Source: Verticillium longisporum (Eukaryota; Ascomycota; Sordariomycetes; Glomerellales; Plectosphaerellaceae). Taken from it: a stretch of 64,000 bases of DNA. This document shows positions 52,937-64,000 of this stretch, one piece after another. Within the stretch, counting starts at the first letter, position 1; the number at the start of each line of letters is the position of its first letter. The stretch covers positions 682,001-746,000 of the forward strand of contig JAETXT010000004.1 of NCBI GenBank assembly GCA_019188255.1, given 5' to 3'. The position numbers and the translations under genes were made by a program. The notes below the pieces were generated by a model. That model made no database searches. It saw only the letters and a list, made by a program, of their open reading frames with translations, and was not told where the DNA came from.

Positions 52937-53386
52937 CTATAGTGTGGCCTGCGGCCTGACGCTCATGAGCGGCGCAGACTTGCTCGCCGTGATGCCGCTG
53001 CTTCGCGCTGGTTCTTCGACCTCCTCGTTGTCGGGGTCTGAGATGCCGATGCGGCTCGCGACTGCTTGCTCCTTCATCAGGGAGAGTCTGTCTGAGTCAG
53101 CATGGGGGGTGTTCGTTCCCAATGGGGTAAAAAAAAAGGTTCAACGTACTCGTCGGCGCTGACGCCAGCCAGGTCCATGTTGACCTTTTGAAAGTCAAAG
53201 GGCGCCGACTAGAGATGATTAGCAAGTTGTTCTGACAGAAGAATTTATCAAGTGTAGACTCACGATGACAAGTCGGGGCTTCTCCTCCTTGCGCCTCGGC
53301 AGGCTCATCATCTTGTGGACCCGCATGTAGAATCCCCTGATGCCATCGGGGGAAGCCGACCTCGTCTGGGTAGCAAAGGCAACCAT
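52937..53386 (-). CDS. Small CRIB-like protein, 110 aa
   Basis: Exons 53264-53386, 53150-53208 and 52937-53087 sum to 333 nt. The start ATG 53386 gives MVAFATQTRSASPDGIRGFY. A basic patch (LPRRKEEKPR, residues ~30-39) precedes ISAPFDFQKVNMDLAGVS, which fits the CRIB consensus I-S-x-P-x-x-F except that the two His are Lys and Asn. Then ELSLMKEQAVASRIGISDPD, a helix-like segment, and an acidic/Ser tail follow. CRIB motifs bind Cdc42/Rac GTPases, often beside basic lipid-binding patches. Large empty flanks on both sides (over 2 kb each) suit a gene with long regulatory regions. The GTPase-effector role is inference; the spliced ORF is firm in frame. Confidence 0.6.
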
Positions 53387-55673
53387 GATGTCGACGGTAG
53401 TGAAAGTTGTTGTAAAAGAAATAGGGAGAGGATTCGCTCCTGATTTTCCAGTTGTCTATGGAAGAGAGAGAGAGAGAGAGAGAACGGCCTGCGTTGCTGC
53501 TGCGGTTTGCTATTGCTGTCGCTGTCGGTTGCGCGTGTGGCGTATGATAACCACTATATCGATCCAGGAGGGCAAATAAATTGGTGCTACCGTGGGGCGA
53601 GACAAGGACCAAGGACGATATGCCGGGGCGCGTTGTTGATGGGGGCTCGCGTTTGTGTTTTTGTCTTGTCTTGTGGACCAAGTGAGGGTGAAGTTGTCGC
53701 AGATGCAGACAAGATGAGAGAGAGGGAATGAAAGAGAGTGTGTTTGTTGGACGAGCTGGTTGCTATGAGGAAAGGGCAGCGAGGCAAAGGCAGGAGAAGG
53801 GACGGGTGCTGGTGGGATGTATATAGCTTCCTCCCTCACGGTTCACCTTCTTCCCTTGTGGTGAGACAGCCTTTCCATCGGCTGCGAACGATCAGGTCTG
53901 CGTTCCAGAGGTGGGTTGGACAGGTTCACTAGCGCCATGTACGTGTTGAGTGTAGGTGTCTAGAGAACTCTCTTCTCTCTTTCTCTCTCGTCCCGTCTCT
54001 TGGGACGAAAGGGGGAGAAGGGGGTGTGGGCTTTGCGACGGATTCGTTCGAGATGAGGAATGTTCATGCGTCGCAGACGGTGTCTGCGTGCGGCGGCGTG
54101 CAGAGGGGCGGTATTGGGATGCAGGGTCCAAGGCACGACAGGGCTCGCTTGCGACGAAAGGGTGAACGACCCCGAGAACGAGAGACCGCGCGCTGTCATC
54201 ATGCGCATGTTCTTTTTTCCCCCTTTGTCATTGTCTCTGTGCAGCCGCGAAGAGAGGAGGTGAGCGCGGGTTTCTCCTTTCCTGGCCAATGTCTGAAACC
54301 TGCCGCGTGCGTTTGTCCTCTCATGCTCCCTCATATTGTTGTTTTTTTGGGGGGGGGGACGGGTGGTGAGAACGGGCCTCACCCAACCCGTTGTAGTGAG
54401 TGAGCGGCTCGCCAGCTGCTAAAGGTTCTGGCCCAGGCACCATCTTACAGCGCTTCACAGCGCGTGAGGTCTTGAGTGGGGGGGAGCCGCTTCAGGTTTC
54501 AGATGCTACGCTGGCTGGACCTTCTTCACCCCCATTCCACCCGCTCACTCGCTACCACTCTACTTCAGGCGCCCCTAAGAGGACCCAGAGGGCTCTAGAT
54601 TGGGGGTTTTGTCTCTCTTTGGGGCGACCTGCCACGCGTGGAGAGGGGTTGCGTTGGTGCTGTCTCTCTCTCGCTCGCCCGCCCCCGCCATCGTTCATGC
54701 AGGCGTTGGGTTGGATGGATTGGGGAGTGAGGGTGGTTCAAGCCAGAGGAAGCGTGTGTCGGGTTAAGATTAGATGAATGCGGGAGATGTGATGCATGGA
54801 TTGGACTCGGTGGCCTGCGGTCGGTTGGCCTGAATTGGGGACAGCCTGCCCGATTCAGGTTGATGGCCCTATTAATCGTGGGCGAGCGATCTGCGCTTGC
54901 GATATTATGGCAGATCTACTCGAGACGCTGGACTACATGCTGTAGATCATGACGGGCGGGGCCAACCAAGGTGACAAAACCGCCGGTTGCAGACATCGTT
55001 GTGGGCAAGCGGGCGTTGGCCAACGTTGCGACTCACAGTCAGTCAGGGGCGGCCTCGTGAGGGTTCACCACCGGGGTTCCCTCCTCTCCACTGGCATTCT
55101 GTTTCTTTGCGTCCTCGGACACAAGGGAATGAAGAGACGCTTGCGGCAGCGTGCGCTCGTCCCCCTGACTTGGTGCTCGCATCACGCAGCTTCCGTGTTC
55201 GTCCCAATTCCTCCGACTACCAGGGTGACGGGTCTCGGGTCTCACACGACCTTCCAAACCGGTGCCCAAGCGCGGCAAGCGATGCTCTATGTCTAGCACC
55301 CTCTCCAGCTGGGCCTCATCTCACGAACCATTGGGAGAAGAAAACATTAAAAAAAATATCAGGGTCATGAGGATTAATGCAGGGACTTTAAGCGAAGAAA
55401 AAGCAAATCGTTGGTGTGTTTTGACCATCACCGGCAAGACAAACACTCGCCATCTGAATCACGACTTCGGAGTCTTCCGTGGTCTCGACGTCGTTCCCTG
55501 AAGTGAGTCTCTCCAGGTCGGACCCCTAGTTTATCGAGATAGCCGAGGGGGCTTGGGCCTGGCCTCTGTGACGACCTCTCTAACAACTGCTGGTGTTCTC
55601 TCCCCCTCCTTTCGTGTCGCGGCCAACATGAAGGCGATGCCCCATGTCTGAGTTTTTTTTTTTTTCTTTACCA
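53387..55673. promoter_or_regulatory. Long upstream region with GA and T/G runs
   Basis: 2.3 kb. A (GA)n microsatellite lies at 53464-53482, GA/CT-rich stretches at 53700-53740 and 53965-54000, and a T7-G10 run at 54342-54358. These are typical of long fungal 5' leaders of the small CRIB-like gene. The right end is the 3' flank of the aldehyde dehydrogenase, with a T13 run near 55653. No other gene is supported. Confidence 0.4.
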
Positions 55674-57199
55674 TCATTTCGGGTAGTCCTTCAGATGGAA
55701 GCTCTTGAGCTTGACAAAGGCCTCGAACCCGAACCGGCTGAGCGTCACGCCCTTGCCGGAGTTCTTCCATCCGGTCCAAGCGAGATCCTAGAGGGAAAGA
55801 AAGAATGTTTGTTAGCCTGGGAAACAAGAGATTCGAGGAACATGCCAGACGTACGGGACTCGGGTAATCAGCCCTGTTGACGAATACAGTACCAGCCTCG
55901 ACGTGCTCCGCCAGTTCGTATCCCTTGTCCGTGTCCTTGGTCCAGATGCTTGCCGTGAGCCCAAATTCGCTGTCGTTCATCAGCTTGACCGCCTCCTCGT
56001 CACTCGACACCTTCTGCACAGGCAGCACGGGGCCAAACGTCTCCTCCGTCATGACCGTCATGCTGTGGTCCACGCCCGTCAGCAGCGTCGGCTTGACAAA
56101 GTTGCCCTTGGGCGGCAGGTTGGCGAACGACTCGTTCTCGGGCGTCGCATCCTTGGCGCCCTTGTCCAGGGCATCCTTGATGTGCGCCTCGACCGTCTCC
56201 TTTGAGCGCTTCGAGATGACGGGGCCGACCTGTGTGGCCTTGTCAAAGGGATCACCGAGCTTGTAGCCCGCCAGGACCTTCTGCGCCGCCTCTACAAAGG
56301 CATCGTGCACACTCTCGTGGACGTATACGCGCTCGATCGAGCAGCAGCTCTGGCCCGAGTTGAAAATGGCACCGTCAACAATCTCCTCGGCTGCCCAGGC
56401 GACGTCGACGTCGGAACGCACATAGGCGGGATCCTTGCCGCCAAGCTCGAGGCCGACATTGACAATGCGGTCTGAGGCTGCAGACTGGATGGCAAGACCA
56501 CCGGCGACAGAGCCTGTGAAGGCGACGGCCTTGATGAGGGGGTTGCGGACAATGGTCTCAATCTGCGTCGGAGAACCGGAGTGGAAGTACTGCAGGACGC
56601 CCGAGGGCAGACCCGCCTCCTCGAAGCTCTTGGCGACCTGCTCGACAATGGTGGGGGTCTGGGGCGACGGCTTCAGGATGACCGTGTTTCCGGCCAGCAG
56701 CGCTGGAATGAGCGAGTTGACCAAGATGAGGTAGGGGTACTTGCCGATGGTCAGCCAAGGGAGAGACATCAGGGGAAGGGCTAGTGCAACCTACGTTCCA
56801 AGCAAAGATGACAAGAATAGGTCCCACAGGAACCTTGCGAATGAAACGCTTGAACCCCTTCTCCGCCTCGCCGTCTGTGTCCTTGAGAACGTCGTCACTG
56901 ATCTTGAGGAGGTAGTCGGCACGCTTGATGGCGGTCGTCACTTCGCCAGGCGTGTACGAAATGGGACGGCCCATCTGGACGGTCAACTCCTGACCGAGAT
57001 CATCCTTCTTGTCGGCGAGAGACTTGAGAGCCTTCTTGACGATCTCCTGCCTCTCGGCGAGAGTCGTCTTGCGCCATGATTCAAAAGCGGTGGTGGCGGT
57101 GATAGGGAGGTTGTCTAAGTCAGCCTGGGAGATGCCACTGCGGGTGAGGATGCCCTCGTTCGTGCTGGGCGAGATGGTGGTCAAGGTTTCAAGCGACAT
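55674..57199 (-). CDS. NAD(P)-dependent aldehyde dehydrogenase
   Basis: Exons 56795-57199, 55855-56739 and 55674-55787 give 467 aa. The enzyme oxidises an aldehyde to the acid with NAD(P). ALDH marks are in place: VPVGPILVIFAWNYPYLILV, NTVILKPSPQTP, AVAFTGSVAGG (Rossmann loop), VGLELGGKDPAYV with Glu233, and FNSGQSCCSIERV with catalytic Cys267; the 34-residue spacing is standard. EETFGPVLPVQKVSSDEEAV and the C-terminal WTGWKNSGKGVTLSRFGFEA complete the fold. ATG 57199 (MSLETLTTISPSTNEG) begins at the usual N-terminal strand. No targeting signal is seen. The short form without an N-terminal extension resembles succinate-semialdehyde-type enzymes; the substrate is not certain. Confidence 0.92.
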
Positions 57200-57589
57200 G
57201 TTGGTCAAGTGATTTGTTGTGTTTGTAGATGGAGAGATGAATTACGATTCTCCTCTTGAGGAGGAGGCAAACGTTTGTGGCCACCACTTGTTGATGCGGT
57301 GCCTGATTCAGGGCGTGTGAGATCACTGAGGGGCAACAGTGCCCCGCCATCGTGCACCGCGACCGGCGACGCCACTGGGCTTTGCTCGATAAGGGAGGCT
57401 CCCCGATTAGATAAGACCCGGCAGCAATCGCGCTGGGGATCCACCAAAAATTTGCTCCGAGTCTCCAACTGCAGACTGATGATCTTCAGCATCACGACTA
57501 TTCGATACCTCGCGCACTGCTCAGAATTGCTGCCTCTTTTGCCCTTCTTACGCCTTTTCGTACAAGATCTCGATTCAAAGGCCTTGAGC
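57200..57589. promoter_or_regulatory. Divergent promoter, aldehyde dehydrogenase / ESF2
   Basis: 390 bases between two divergent start codons. It includes GATAAG (57399-57420 region, GATTAGATAAGACC) and a pyrimidine-rich stretch before ESF2. No specific regulator is inferred. Confidence 0.4.
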
Positions 57590-58543
57590 ATGGCTCCCGA
57601 AAAGAGGAACGAGTTCCTCGACGCCGAGGACAGCGACGACGACCAGAGCCAGGGCTACGATTCGGAAGCCGAAACCCTGCAAAAAGGCGGCCGCACATCC
57701 AAGCGCAGAAAGCTCGACGAATCCGACAACGAAGACATCCTCTCAGACAACGAGTCCGCACCCCCCAGCGACGCCCCCGACTCCGCCGCCGACGCCGACG
57801 CCGACGCCGACAACAGCACATCCAAGTCCTCCAAAAAGGCCAAGCCGTCCCTGCCCGCGCCGGCCTCCAAGGCCCTCTCCCACAAGAACCTCATCGCCTC
57901 CGAGGCCGCCATCCGCAAGTCCGGCGTCGTCTACCTGTCCCGCATCCCGCCCTACATGAAGCCCCACAAGCTGCGCACGCTCCTGACGCCGCACGGCGCC
58001 CTGAACCGCATCTTCCTCGCGCCCGAGGACCCTGCGGCGCACACGCGCCGGGTGCGCGCCGGCGGCAACAAGAAGCGCCTCTTCACCGAGGGCTGGGTCG
58101 AGTTCGTCAACAAGAAGGACGCGAAGCGCGCGTGCGAGCTCCTCAACGCGCGGCCGCTGGGCGGCAAGAAGGGGTCGTACTACCGCGATGACATCTGGAA
58201 CCTGCTCTATCTGAAGGGGTTCAAGTGGAACAACCTGACGGAGCAGATTGCGGGCGAGAACGCGGAGAGGACGAGCAGGATGCGCGCCGAGATTGCTAGG
58301 ACGACTAAGGAGAACAAGGAGTTTGTGGCCAACATGGAGAGGGCAAAGGTTATCGATGGTGTCAAGGCGAGCAAAGAGAAGAAGAGGAAGAGGGCGGACG
58401 GCGAGGACGGCGAGCCGTCGAAGGCTGGTGCTGCGTCGGAAGAGAGGCCAATGACGTTCAAGCAGGTGTCGTTGGCTAAGAGGAACACGGGGGCAGACTC
58501 GCAGCCGGAGCACGTCACAAGGGTGCTGAGCAAGATCTTCTAA
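57590..58543 (+). CDS. esf2: Pre-rRNA processing factor Esf2 (ABT1)
   Basis: Intronless, 317 aa from ATG 57590. It acts in the nucleolus in the small-subunit processome and stimulates Dbp8. The N-terminal ~100 residues are acidic, with NLS-like KRRKLDES and a (DA)n run. The RRM-like domain covers residues ~105-210: SGVVYLSRIPPYMKPHKLRT, LLTPHGALNRIFLAPED, KKRLFTEGWVEFVNKKDAKR and ACELLNARPLGGKKGSYYRD. The conserved tail DDIWNLLYLKGFKWNNLTEQ follows, typical of Esf2/ABT1. The C-terminus is Lys/Arg-rich and ends RVLSKIF. The gene looks intact. Confidence 0.94.
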   Translation: MAPEKRNEFLDAEDSDDDQSQGYDSEAETLQKGGRTSKRRKLDESDNEDILSDNESAPPSDAPDSAADADADADNSTSKSSKKAKPSLPAPASKALSHKNLIASEAAIRKSGVVYLSRIPPYMKPHKLRTLLTPHGALNRIFLAPEDPAAHTRRVRAGGNKKRLFTEGWVEFVNKKDAKRACELLNARPLGGKKGSYYRDDIWNLLYLKGFKWNNLTEQIAGENAERTSRMRAEIARTTKENKEFVANMERAKVIDGVKASKEKKRKRADGEDGEPSKAGAASEERPMTFKQVSLAKRNTGADSQPEHVTRVLSKIF

Positions 58544-58739
58544 ACTAAAGCGGAAGGGAATCAAGCGTTTTGCCTTTTCATGAATATATGCATCATCGAG
58601 CGTATTCAAGGAGTCGTGGTATTCAGTGTGCGCCTGATAATCCCATGTCACTCATCATTCGACACTTATCCTGATTTCGTCGTCTCTCATGCATTTCAGG
58701 CAAGGCTTCTGGTCCCTTTCCATCTACCAAGTTCCCACA

Positions 58740-60457
58740 CTATTCGCGGATAGCCAACTCGTCCATGTCCTCCAGCAGCTCATTCATGTCGACCTTCGGG
58801 CCCTCATCCTCGCCCTCCGTCTCCGCGATGCTCATGGCATCAGGATCCACCCGCTGCGGCTGCTGAGACTTGTACAGCGCCATGGTGGCACGGTACTCCT
58901 CGTCCTCCTCGACATCCTGCAGGAACTGCTCGTACTGGGCGTCCATGCGATCCTGGTCGGCCTGCTTGGGCAGCAGCTCGCCCTCGTCCTTGGCCATGCG
59001 CTTGAGCTTCCACTGGCGCTTGCGGTTCTTCTTGCGGCGCGGGTAGTGCTTTTTGACGAGCATGACGTCCGGTATCCTCGAGCTGTACGTGTTGGAGGAT
59101 TCGATGGCCTCGAACTCGGGGTTGTTGAAGTTGGTGCCGGTGATCATGTAGCCTAAAGCCTGTTAGCGTTCACCCCTCAGGAGCGCACGTAAGGAAGCAT
59201 AACATACCCATAGCCGAGTCACCGGGCTGCAGCAGGTTGCCCAAATGTGTGCGCACAAAGTAGGTAGTGTCATTGACACCAAGGTCAGAGGCACGGGCGA
59301 CCGTCGCCTCGGCGGCGGCCCACTTTCCGCGGGTGACACCGGTCCTCTCAATGTCCATGACGACAAACTCAACCATTTGCGTCGTATCGGCCAACGACTG
59401 GAAGGGCGAGCGCCAGTAGACCGGCGAGCTGACGTCGGAGATCTGAAGCGTGCTGGGATCGACAAAGTACACAGAGGTACCGATCTTGTGGCACAGAACC
59501 AGGGGCGTGATGTTGCCCTGCTGCTTGGCCAGCTTTATCGGCAGCGCGACAAGGTCATCTCTGCAGATGGGGACGAGCTCGACGGACGACGAGAACTTGT
59601 AGGACTTGGTGGCGGTGTGGACATCCTGGGAGATGAGCTCCTGCGACTTCTTGACCTTGACGGGCACGACGGCGTTGAGGAAGTCGACAAACTTGTCGGC
59701 CTGGTTCTTGTGCGCGAAGAAGAAGTCCATGCCCGAAGGCGCCTCTTTGATGTTCAGGGTTTCCTTGTGGGCACAGTGCTTGAGGATCTGCTGCTCGAGG
59801 AAGAGGAAGGTGCGCTGGTGAGGGCAGTTCTTCTGTCGGACCTGGACGACGGATCTCCAGACTGGTCCATGTTAGTCGGCATCTACACTGCGCGCGATCA
59901 AAGGGACGTACCGTGGGCAGTGAAACTCTTGGCGCACTCAGGGCACTGAGCATAGGCTACGACGTAGATGGCCTCAAAAGCCTGCTGCAGCAGCACGCCG
60001 TCCTGCACCTCCTGAATCGTGATCTTGACCTTGATACGTTTTGAATGCGGCTCGGTCCAGACGAAGGAAGCGTCGATAACTCGGACTTTGTTGAGGCCTC
60101 GCAGCTTCTTCAGGCAGAGGGCAAGGAGCTCGCGAGACTCGGGCTGGGCGACGATCCTAGAACACGTCAGCGATGGCCATTTTGTGAGCTACAAGAGTGG
60201 CGCACCATGACTGAGGAGGCAGCAACCACCGATCGCAGTCACGGCAGAATGTGAGAGTGGCCTCGCGCTGGACGCCGTTGGAGATATCGCAAGTCAGTCG
60301 CAGACAAGCCTGGCAAATGGTACCGGTCGAGCCGTCAATAGGGGCACCGCTGCATAGGTGTTAACACTGATCAAAAGAATTTGAGACACCAGAGTGCAGA
60401 GGCTCACCAGTTGTGGCAGAGCACAGTAGCGACAGTCGTCTTCCTGGTGAACTCCAT
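58740..60457 (-). CDS. nmd3: 60S ribosomal export protein Nmd3
   Basis: Exons 60408-60457, 60206-60349, 59912-60156, 59208-59861 and 58740-59152 give 501 aa. Nmd3 is the adaptor that loads pre-60S subunits onto Crm1 for nuclear export. The zinc-binding CxxC pairs are visible (LCHNCGAPIDG, ICQACLRL, FCRDCDRW, QCPECAKSF), then the eIF5A-like and SH3-like parts (MDFFFAHKNQADKFVDFLNA, KSQELISQDVHTATKSYKFS, GVNDTTYFVRTHLGNLLQPG). The C-terminus has a basic segment (YPRRKKNRKRQWKLKRMAKD) and an acidic Leu-rich end (MNELLEDMDELAIRE), the usual NES. All introns are GT-AG of about 50-58 bases. Confidence 0.94.
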
Positions 60458-60947
60458 GGCTGGGTTGGTGCCGGTCTGGCGACAATGTCTCGCTTCGGTG
60501 GTGGGGTTGAGCGCCGAGGGGTCGACGGACGCAAAGATGCTCCGACGCGCACAGCGGTCGAAAAATTGCAGCCTTCGAGCTGGCTTTTCGTGTGTCGGTC
60601 GAAGAGATGGAAAGTAAAAATCCGCACACACGCAAATGTATAGTTTCCTTTGAAGATGGCCGGCGCCTAGTTCAAACCAGACGGTGACAATGACGAAGTG
60701 GGCGCCAGGACGTCGATATGGAGGGGTTCATTCTGGATTTTTTCTTCGACTATCGCCCCCGCCTGATAAGATAAGCAACTCGAGCCCAAACTACGCCAGC
60801 GCAGCCTGCCCCCGCCAGCCCCGCGCTCGTGTCTGAATATGAGTCACATGATCTTGGAAGAGGCAAAAGTGCGTTTCCTCGAACGATTCCCATGTGTTGC
60901 ATTATGTAATACGCTTCATACTCGGTCGTGATGATAAATCAGCTCCA
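60458..60947. promoter_or_regulatory. Upstream of nmd3, 3' flank of kelch gene
   Basis: 490 bases. No ORF supported. GATAAG occurs at 60766-60776 (CTGATAAGATAAGC), a double GATA motif. Confidence 0.4.
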
Positions 60948-62012
60948 TCAGGCAAACTGCAGCTTCCAGAGGTCACCCAGCCGAGAGTTGTCCTCGGCGA
61001 GACCTCCATGGACGATGATGGCGTCAGTGCCATCCTCTTTGTGCGCCACATCGGCATCAAACCAGCCGCGCGAGGAGGGGGTGTCGCCTTCGTCTGTGAA
61101 ACCGAGCTTCGTCCAGATTTCGTGGTCGATGTCGAATGCCCAGACATCTGAGAGCATCTTTCCTGCTCCAGCGTGACCGAGTGCACTGGGATCCCGTTCG
61201 CCAAAGAGCGTAACGAGCAGATCCTTGCCTTGTGACCGGACAACGACGAGAGCAGCGACACTGCGCGCCTCGGGCCCCTGGATGCCATCTGCCTGGAACA
61301 AGATGGTCGACCACGTCTCCTGCGCAATGTCGAACACGTCAATGGCTCCGCCCTGCTCATGCTCGCCATCGAAACCGTTCATTCTGTAGATTTTCCCCTT
61401 GGAAAACGCGATTGATGTTCCTCCGCGTGTCGGCGGCGGGGCGGCCGGCAGGGCAGTCCAGGTCCTCGACTCGACGTTGAAGGACCAGAGGTCTGCCTTG
61501 CGGCCTTTTTCGGGACATCCAGCGTGAATGTAGATGGTGTCCACGCCATTGGAGGTCGCTGCGTGATAACTTCGCCCATCGACAAACGGCACCGACGGGT
61601 CCGCTGGCGTGATCAACGTCCAGCTGCCGTCAGCGGGCGTATACCGCCATACGGCGCCGTTTTCTTCAACGGGCGCCATGGCGATGCCGCCGCGGCCGGA
61701 GAACAGATAGAGGGCATCCTTGATGGCCACGCACGATGAGCCGACGCGAGGCGAGGGCGCATTCTGGGGTGCGGGAATCGTTTGGACAGATGACGTGCCT
61801 GGACATGTTAGCTGTGTCGCTCATACGGAATGAGAACACTGCATGCCTTCACCCAGGCTAATAACATCGAACTGGTTATCGATGGGTTCTCTGGGAAGGA
61901 GCTCTCCGCCGAATATGTACGCAGCTGATCCGAGTACAGCAATGGTTTGAGAGGAACGCTGAAGCCGTTGGCTTTCGGCGAGCTTGGTCCATGAAGCTCT
62001 GATATTGGCCAT
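60948..62012 (-). CDS. Kelch-repeat protein
   Basis: Exons 61853-62012 and 60948-61798 (54-bp intron GTGAAG...CCAG) give 336 aa. The start ATG 62012 (MANIRASWTKLAESQRLQRS) agrees with the beginning of kelch propellers; an in-frame ATG at 62045 would add 11 residues. Kelch blades are seen as repeated GG-x-W patterns: SAAYIFGGELLPREP, DALYLFSGRGGIAM then AVWRYTPADGSWTLI, DTIYIHAGCPEKGRKADLWS then ESRTWTAL, KIYRMNGFDGEHEQG, VWAFDIDHEIWTKL and DAIIVHGGLAEDNSRLGDLW. It is probably a soluble six-bladed propeller, related to fungal kelch and nitrile-specifier-like proteins. The binding partner is unknown. Confidence 0.85.
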
Positions 62013-62722
62013 GATTAATGAGGAGACTATTGCTACTGCAGGCATTTACACTGGAGGGTCGATGCATGAAATTGACCGCAGCCCACTGATTTGTCGCGAT
62101 TGAGGTACGATGAAATACCCTGATGGTTATGGCTCGTCGTTGATCTGCAACCCCGCCACGCGCTAATTACGCTGTTCAGCCTCCTCGGTCTCCGAGTCGG
62201 CGAATACCACCACCTACATAGATGCCCTTATATTATGAGGTCGCCACCACGTGGTGAGGTTCAGACCTACCTTGACTCCAGGATTGACGTTGCACTAGCT
62301 CGATTTCTTTTAATGTTAGATAACACACAAGCAAAATTACTCGAACTCATTTACCTGCCCAATGGCTGGTTCAGATCAGATTGTCTAGTCAATTTTGTTA
62401 GATGTACGACAAATATATCACCCCAGTCTCAGTGGCCGCTGTGCCGAGAAGATGATCACCAGCCTGACTGGATATATTCTTTGTAGCTGAGGTCTCGAAA
62501 TTAGCTGACTTCCCGGAGACCTCAAAAATGACACAGGTTCAGGATGAAGCCATAAGCATAGTAGTACACCAATGAGCCGACATGCACTGGTACTCACTAG
62601 GTTAACATCAAACTCGTCGTCAGGACTGCCACCAAGCCTCATTCTGGTCGACCATGAAGCCTCCCATGCACATTGCAGTAGTCAATTTCGGCCAACACAT
62701 TCATTTCTCTCGCCTGCAACGC
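62013..62722. other. Intergenic, no gene seen
   Basis: 710 bases including the kelch gene promoter; AT-rich at 62300-62420. Nothing recognised. Confidence 0.4.
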
Positions 62723-64000
62723 TCAAAAGATATCCCACAACGATATCTTCCCATCCTTACTGCCTGCCGCCAGCCAGTGCGCCGCCTCAGCATGCGCAAT
62801 CCGTCTCTCCCTGACACTGACCTCTCCCACCCTCCGCGCCACGGCGCCGTCACGCTCCTCAGCACCACCAGCCGCCTGTGGTGCCTTCAGCACACCCGCA
62901 AACGCAACAGCATAGCACCCGACCTCATGCCACTTGAGCACGGCAACCTCCTTCATCGTCTTGCCCGAGTACACGCGCACCATGGCGTCCCAGCCGCCGG
63001 TCGCAAAGACGCGCCCGTCATCCCGAAACCGCAGGCTCTGCTGGCCCGAGTGCTTCGTGTTGACCACCTTGAGCGGCTGCTCGAGCACCTCCATGCCCGC
63101 GGGCGGCGGCACGGGATGCCGCGCGACGACGGCGTCGGCCGAGGACGTCACGAAGGAGAGCCCGTCGGGACTGACGTCGAGGGAGAGCACGGGCTGGCTG
63201 TGCGGCTGGGCGCGGTACGTCGTGTTCCACGTGCCGCTGACGGCGGACAGGTGCATTGCTGTCGTGACGCCGTTTTCGTAGCCGGCGAGGAGGGTCAGGG
63301 AGCCGCCTTGCGGGACGAGGGCGAGGGCCATGACCATGCCGTTTTGGCCGGGGGACTTGACCGTGTGGCGACGGGTCTGGGTGGGGAGGTGGTAAATATC
63401 AATCTGCGCGTTGGTCAGCACGTGGCATGAACAGCAATTCAAGGGCGGAAAATGCTATTTTCAGCAGTGAATGAGAGACAAGGCTATCGAGGTAGGGTGC
63501 GCGTACTGATTCGGAGGCGAGCGTGTTGGGGACGGCGAGGAGGAGCTCGGGATCGTCGCCGGCGGGCGGGGGATCGGTGGGGACGCAGGCGGCAAAGGCG
63601 CAGAAGTTCATAGTGTTCACGTCTATGAGATGCAGAAGCCAGGGCTGGGGGCGGGGTTCGGACGTGTCGTCGAGGGGGAGCTTCTTGCTGAGGTTCGCCT
63701 CATCGGACGTGGCGAGCTTCCATACGGCTAGCTTGTGATCACGGCCATGTCTGTGTTCGTGTGAGCTTGGCGAGCATCAAAGGGGGAAGAGAGCTTCCAA
63801 GTTGGGCAGCCAGTTCAGGCCGTCAGACGGCGGGATCGACGCACGTAATGATGCGGTCGGCGCCCCAGCCTTGAATGCCGAGAATAGCATTGTCATGGGG
63901 TCGCCAGACGGCTGTGGGCCTCATGATGGTGAGGTCCCAGAGGGCGACATAGCCCCCGGCGTCACCACTGGCGAGACGGTCATTGTTGCCGACAAAGGCG
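62723..64000 (-). CDS. asa1: ASTRA-associated protein 1 (WD40), 5' end beyond window
   Basis: Three exons are visible: 63845-64000 (continuing outside), 63507-63750 and 62723-63403. Asa1 belongs to the ASTRA/TTT assembly that supports PIKK maturation and chromatin work. WD40 repeats: [97 protein letters not shown] and [18 protein letters not shown] at the C-terminus. [10 protein letters not shown] and [20 protein letters not shown] match the Asa1 insert. The splice acceptor for the last exon (GCGCAG before IDIYHLP) keeps the frame. The visible part is about 360 aa of a roughly 400-450 aa family. Confidence 0.85.

Noticed and set aside
60404..60631. N-terminal extension of Nmd3 upstream of ATG 60457
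   Set aside because: The frame is open but has no ATG, and homologues begin close to the first zinc-binding Cys pair.

Overview
The window looks like nuclear DNA of a filamentous ascomycete, most likely a Sordariomycete. The evidence is many spliced genes with 48-70 bp GT-AG introns, single-gene transcription on both strands, and fungal-specific families (HET-C2 glycolipid transfer protein, CYA-5-like PPR protein, Esf2, Nmd3, Dbp7, Asa1). A Fot/pogo DNA transposon sits next to a stretch that looks mutated by RIP (repeat-induced point mutation). No species can be named from the sequence alone.

Layout. 0-0.6 kb: 3' end of a het-c2 type gene. 0.6-6.3 kb: gene-poor, with a decayed DUF7730-type gene and one acidic hypothetical ORF. 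6.3-24 kb: mixed core and secretome genes: a secreted DUF7029/DUF7223-like protein, phosphomannose isomerase, a small secreted GPI-type protein, pectate lyase, a cytosolic TrpRS with 14 exons, a conserved nuclear-looking protein, a small membrane protein, an intron-containing tRNA-Ser, ribose-5-phosphate isomerase and a lectin-like type I membrane protein. 24.2-26.1 kb: a DHA2-type MFS efflux pump. 28.9-34.4 kb: a three-gene molybdenum island. 34.4-38.5 kb: a mobile-element region (MITE-like inverted repeat, RIP-like tract, a 1.86-kb Fot/pogo element with TA duplication, diverged tandem repeats). 38.5-40.1 kb: a broken Dal5-type permease. 41-49.8 kb: DBP7, a damaged ERG8 and a CYA-5-type PPR gene. 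49.8-55.7 kb: almost empty apart from a 110-aa CRIB-like protein. 55.7-64 kb: aldehyde dehydrogenase, ESF2, NMD3, a kelch protein and the 3' part of ASA1.

The most interesting system is the molybdenum island. A bacterial-type member of the DMSO-reductase superfamily (983 aa, Cys as probable Mo ligand) is divergent from a MobA-type Mo-cofactor guanylyltransferase. Next to them lies a stand-alone MoeA-type molybdotransferase. Eukaryotic Mo enzymes are generally held to use non-guanylated Mo-molybdopterin, and fungal MoeA is normally fused to MogA. The trio therefore looks like a self-contained, probably transferred module for making and using bis-MGD in a eukaryote.

Several genes carry single-base frameshifts, most of them at short homopolymers (DUF7730, lectin-like, moeA, transposase, permease, ERG8, CYA-5). 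Some may be assembly errors. ERG8 and the permease also have in-frame stop codons, and ERG8 lacks a conserved Asp, so real decay is likely for those two. Exon boundaries were read by eye from splice motifs and frame continuity.
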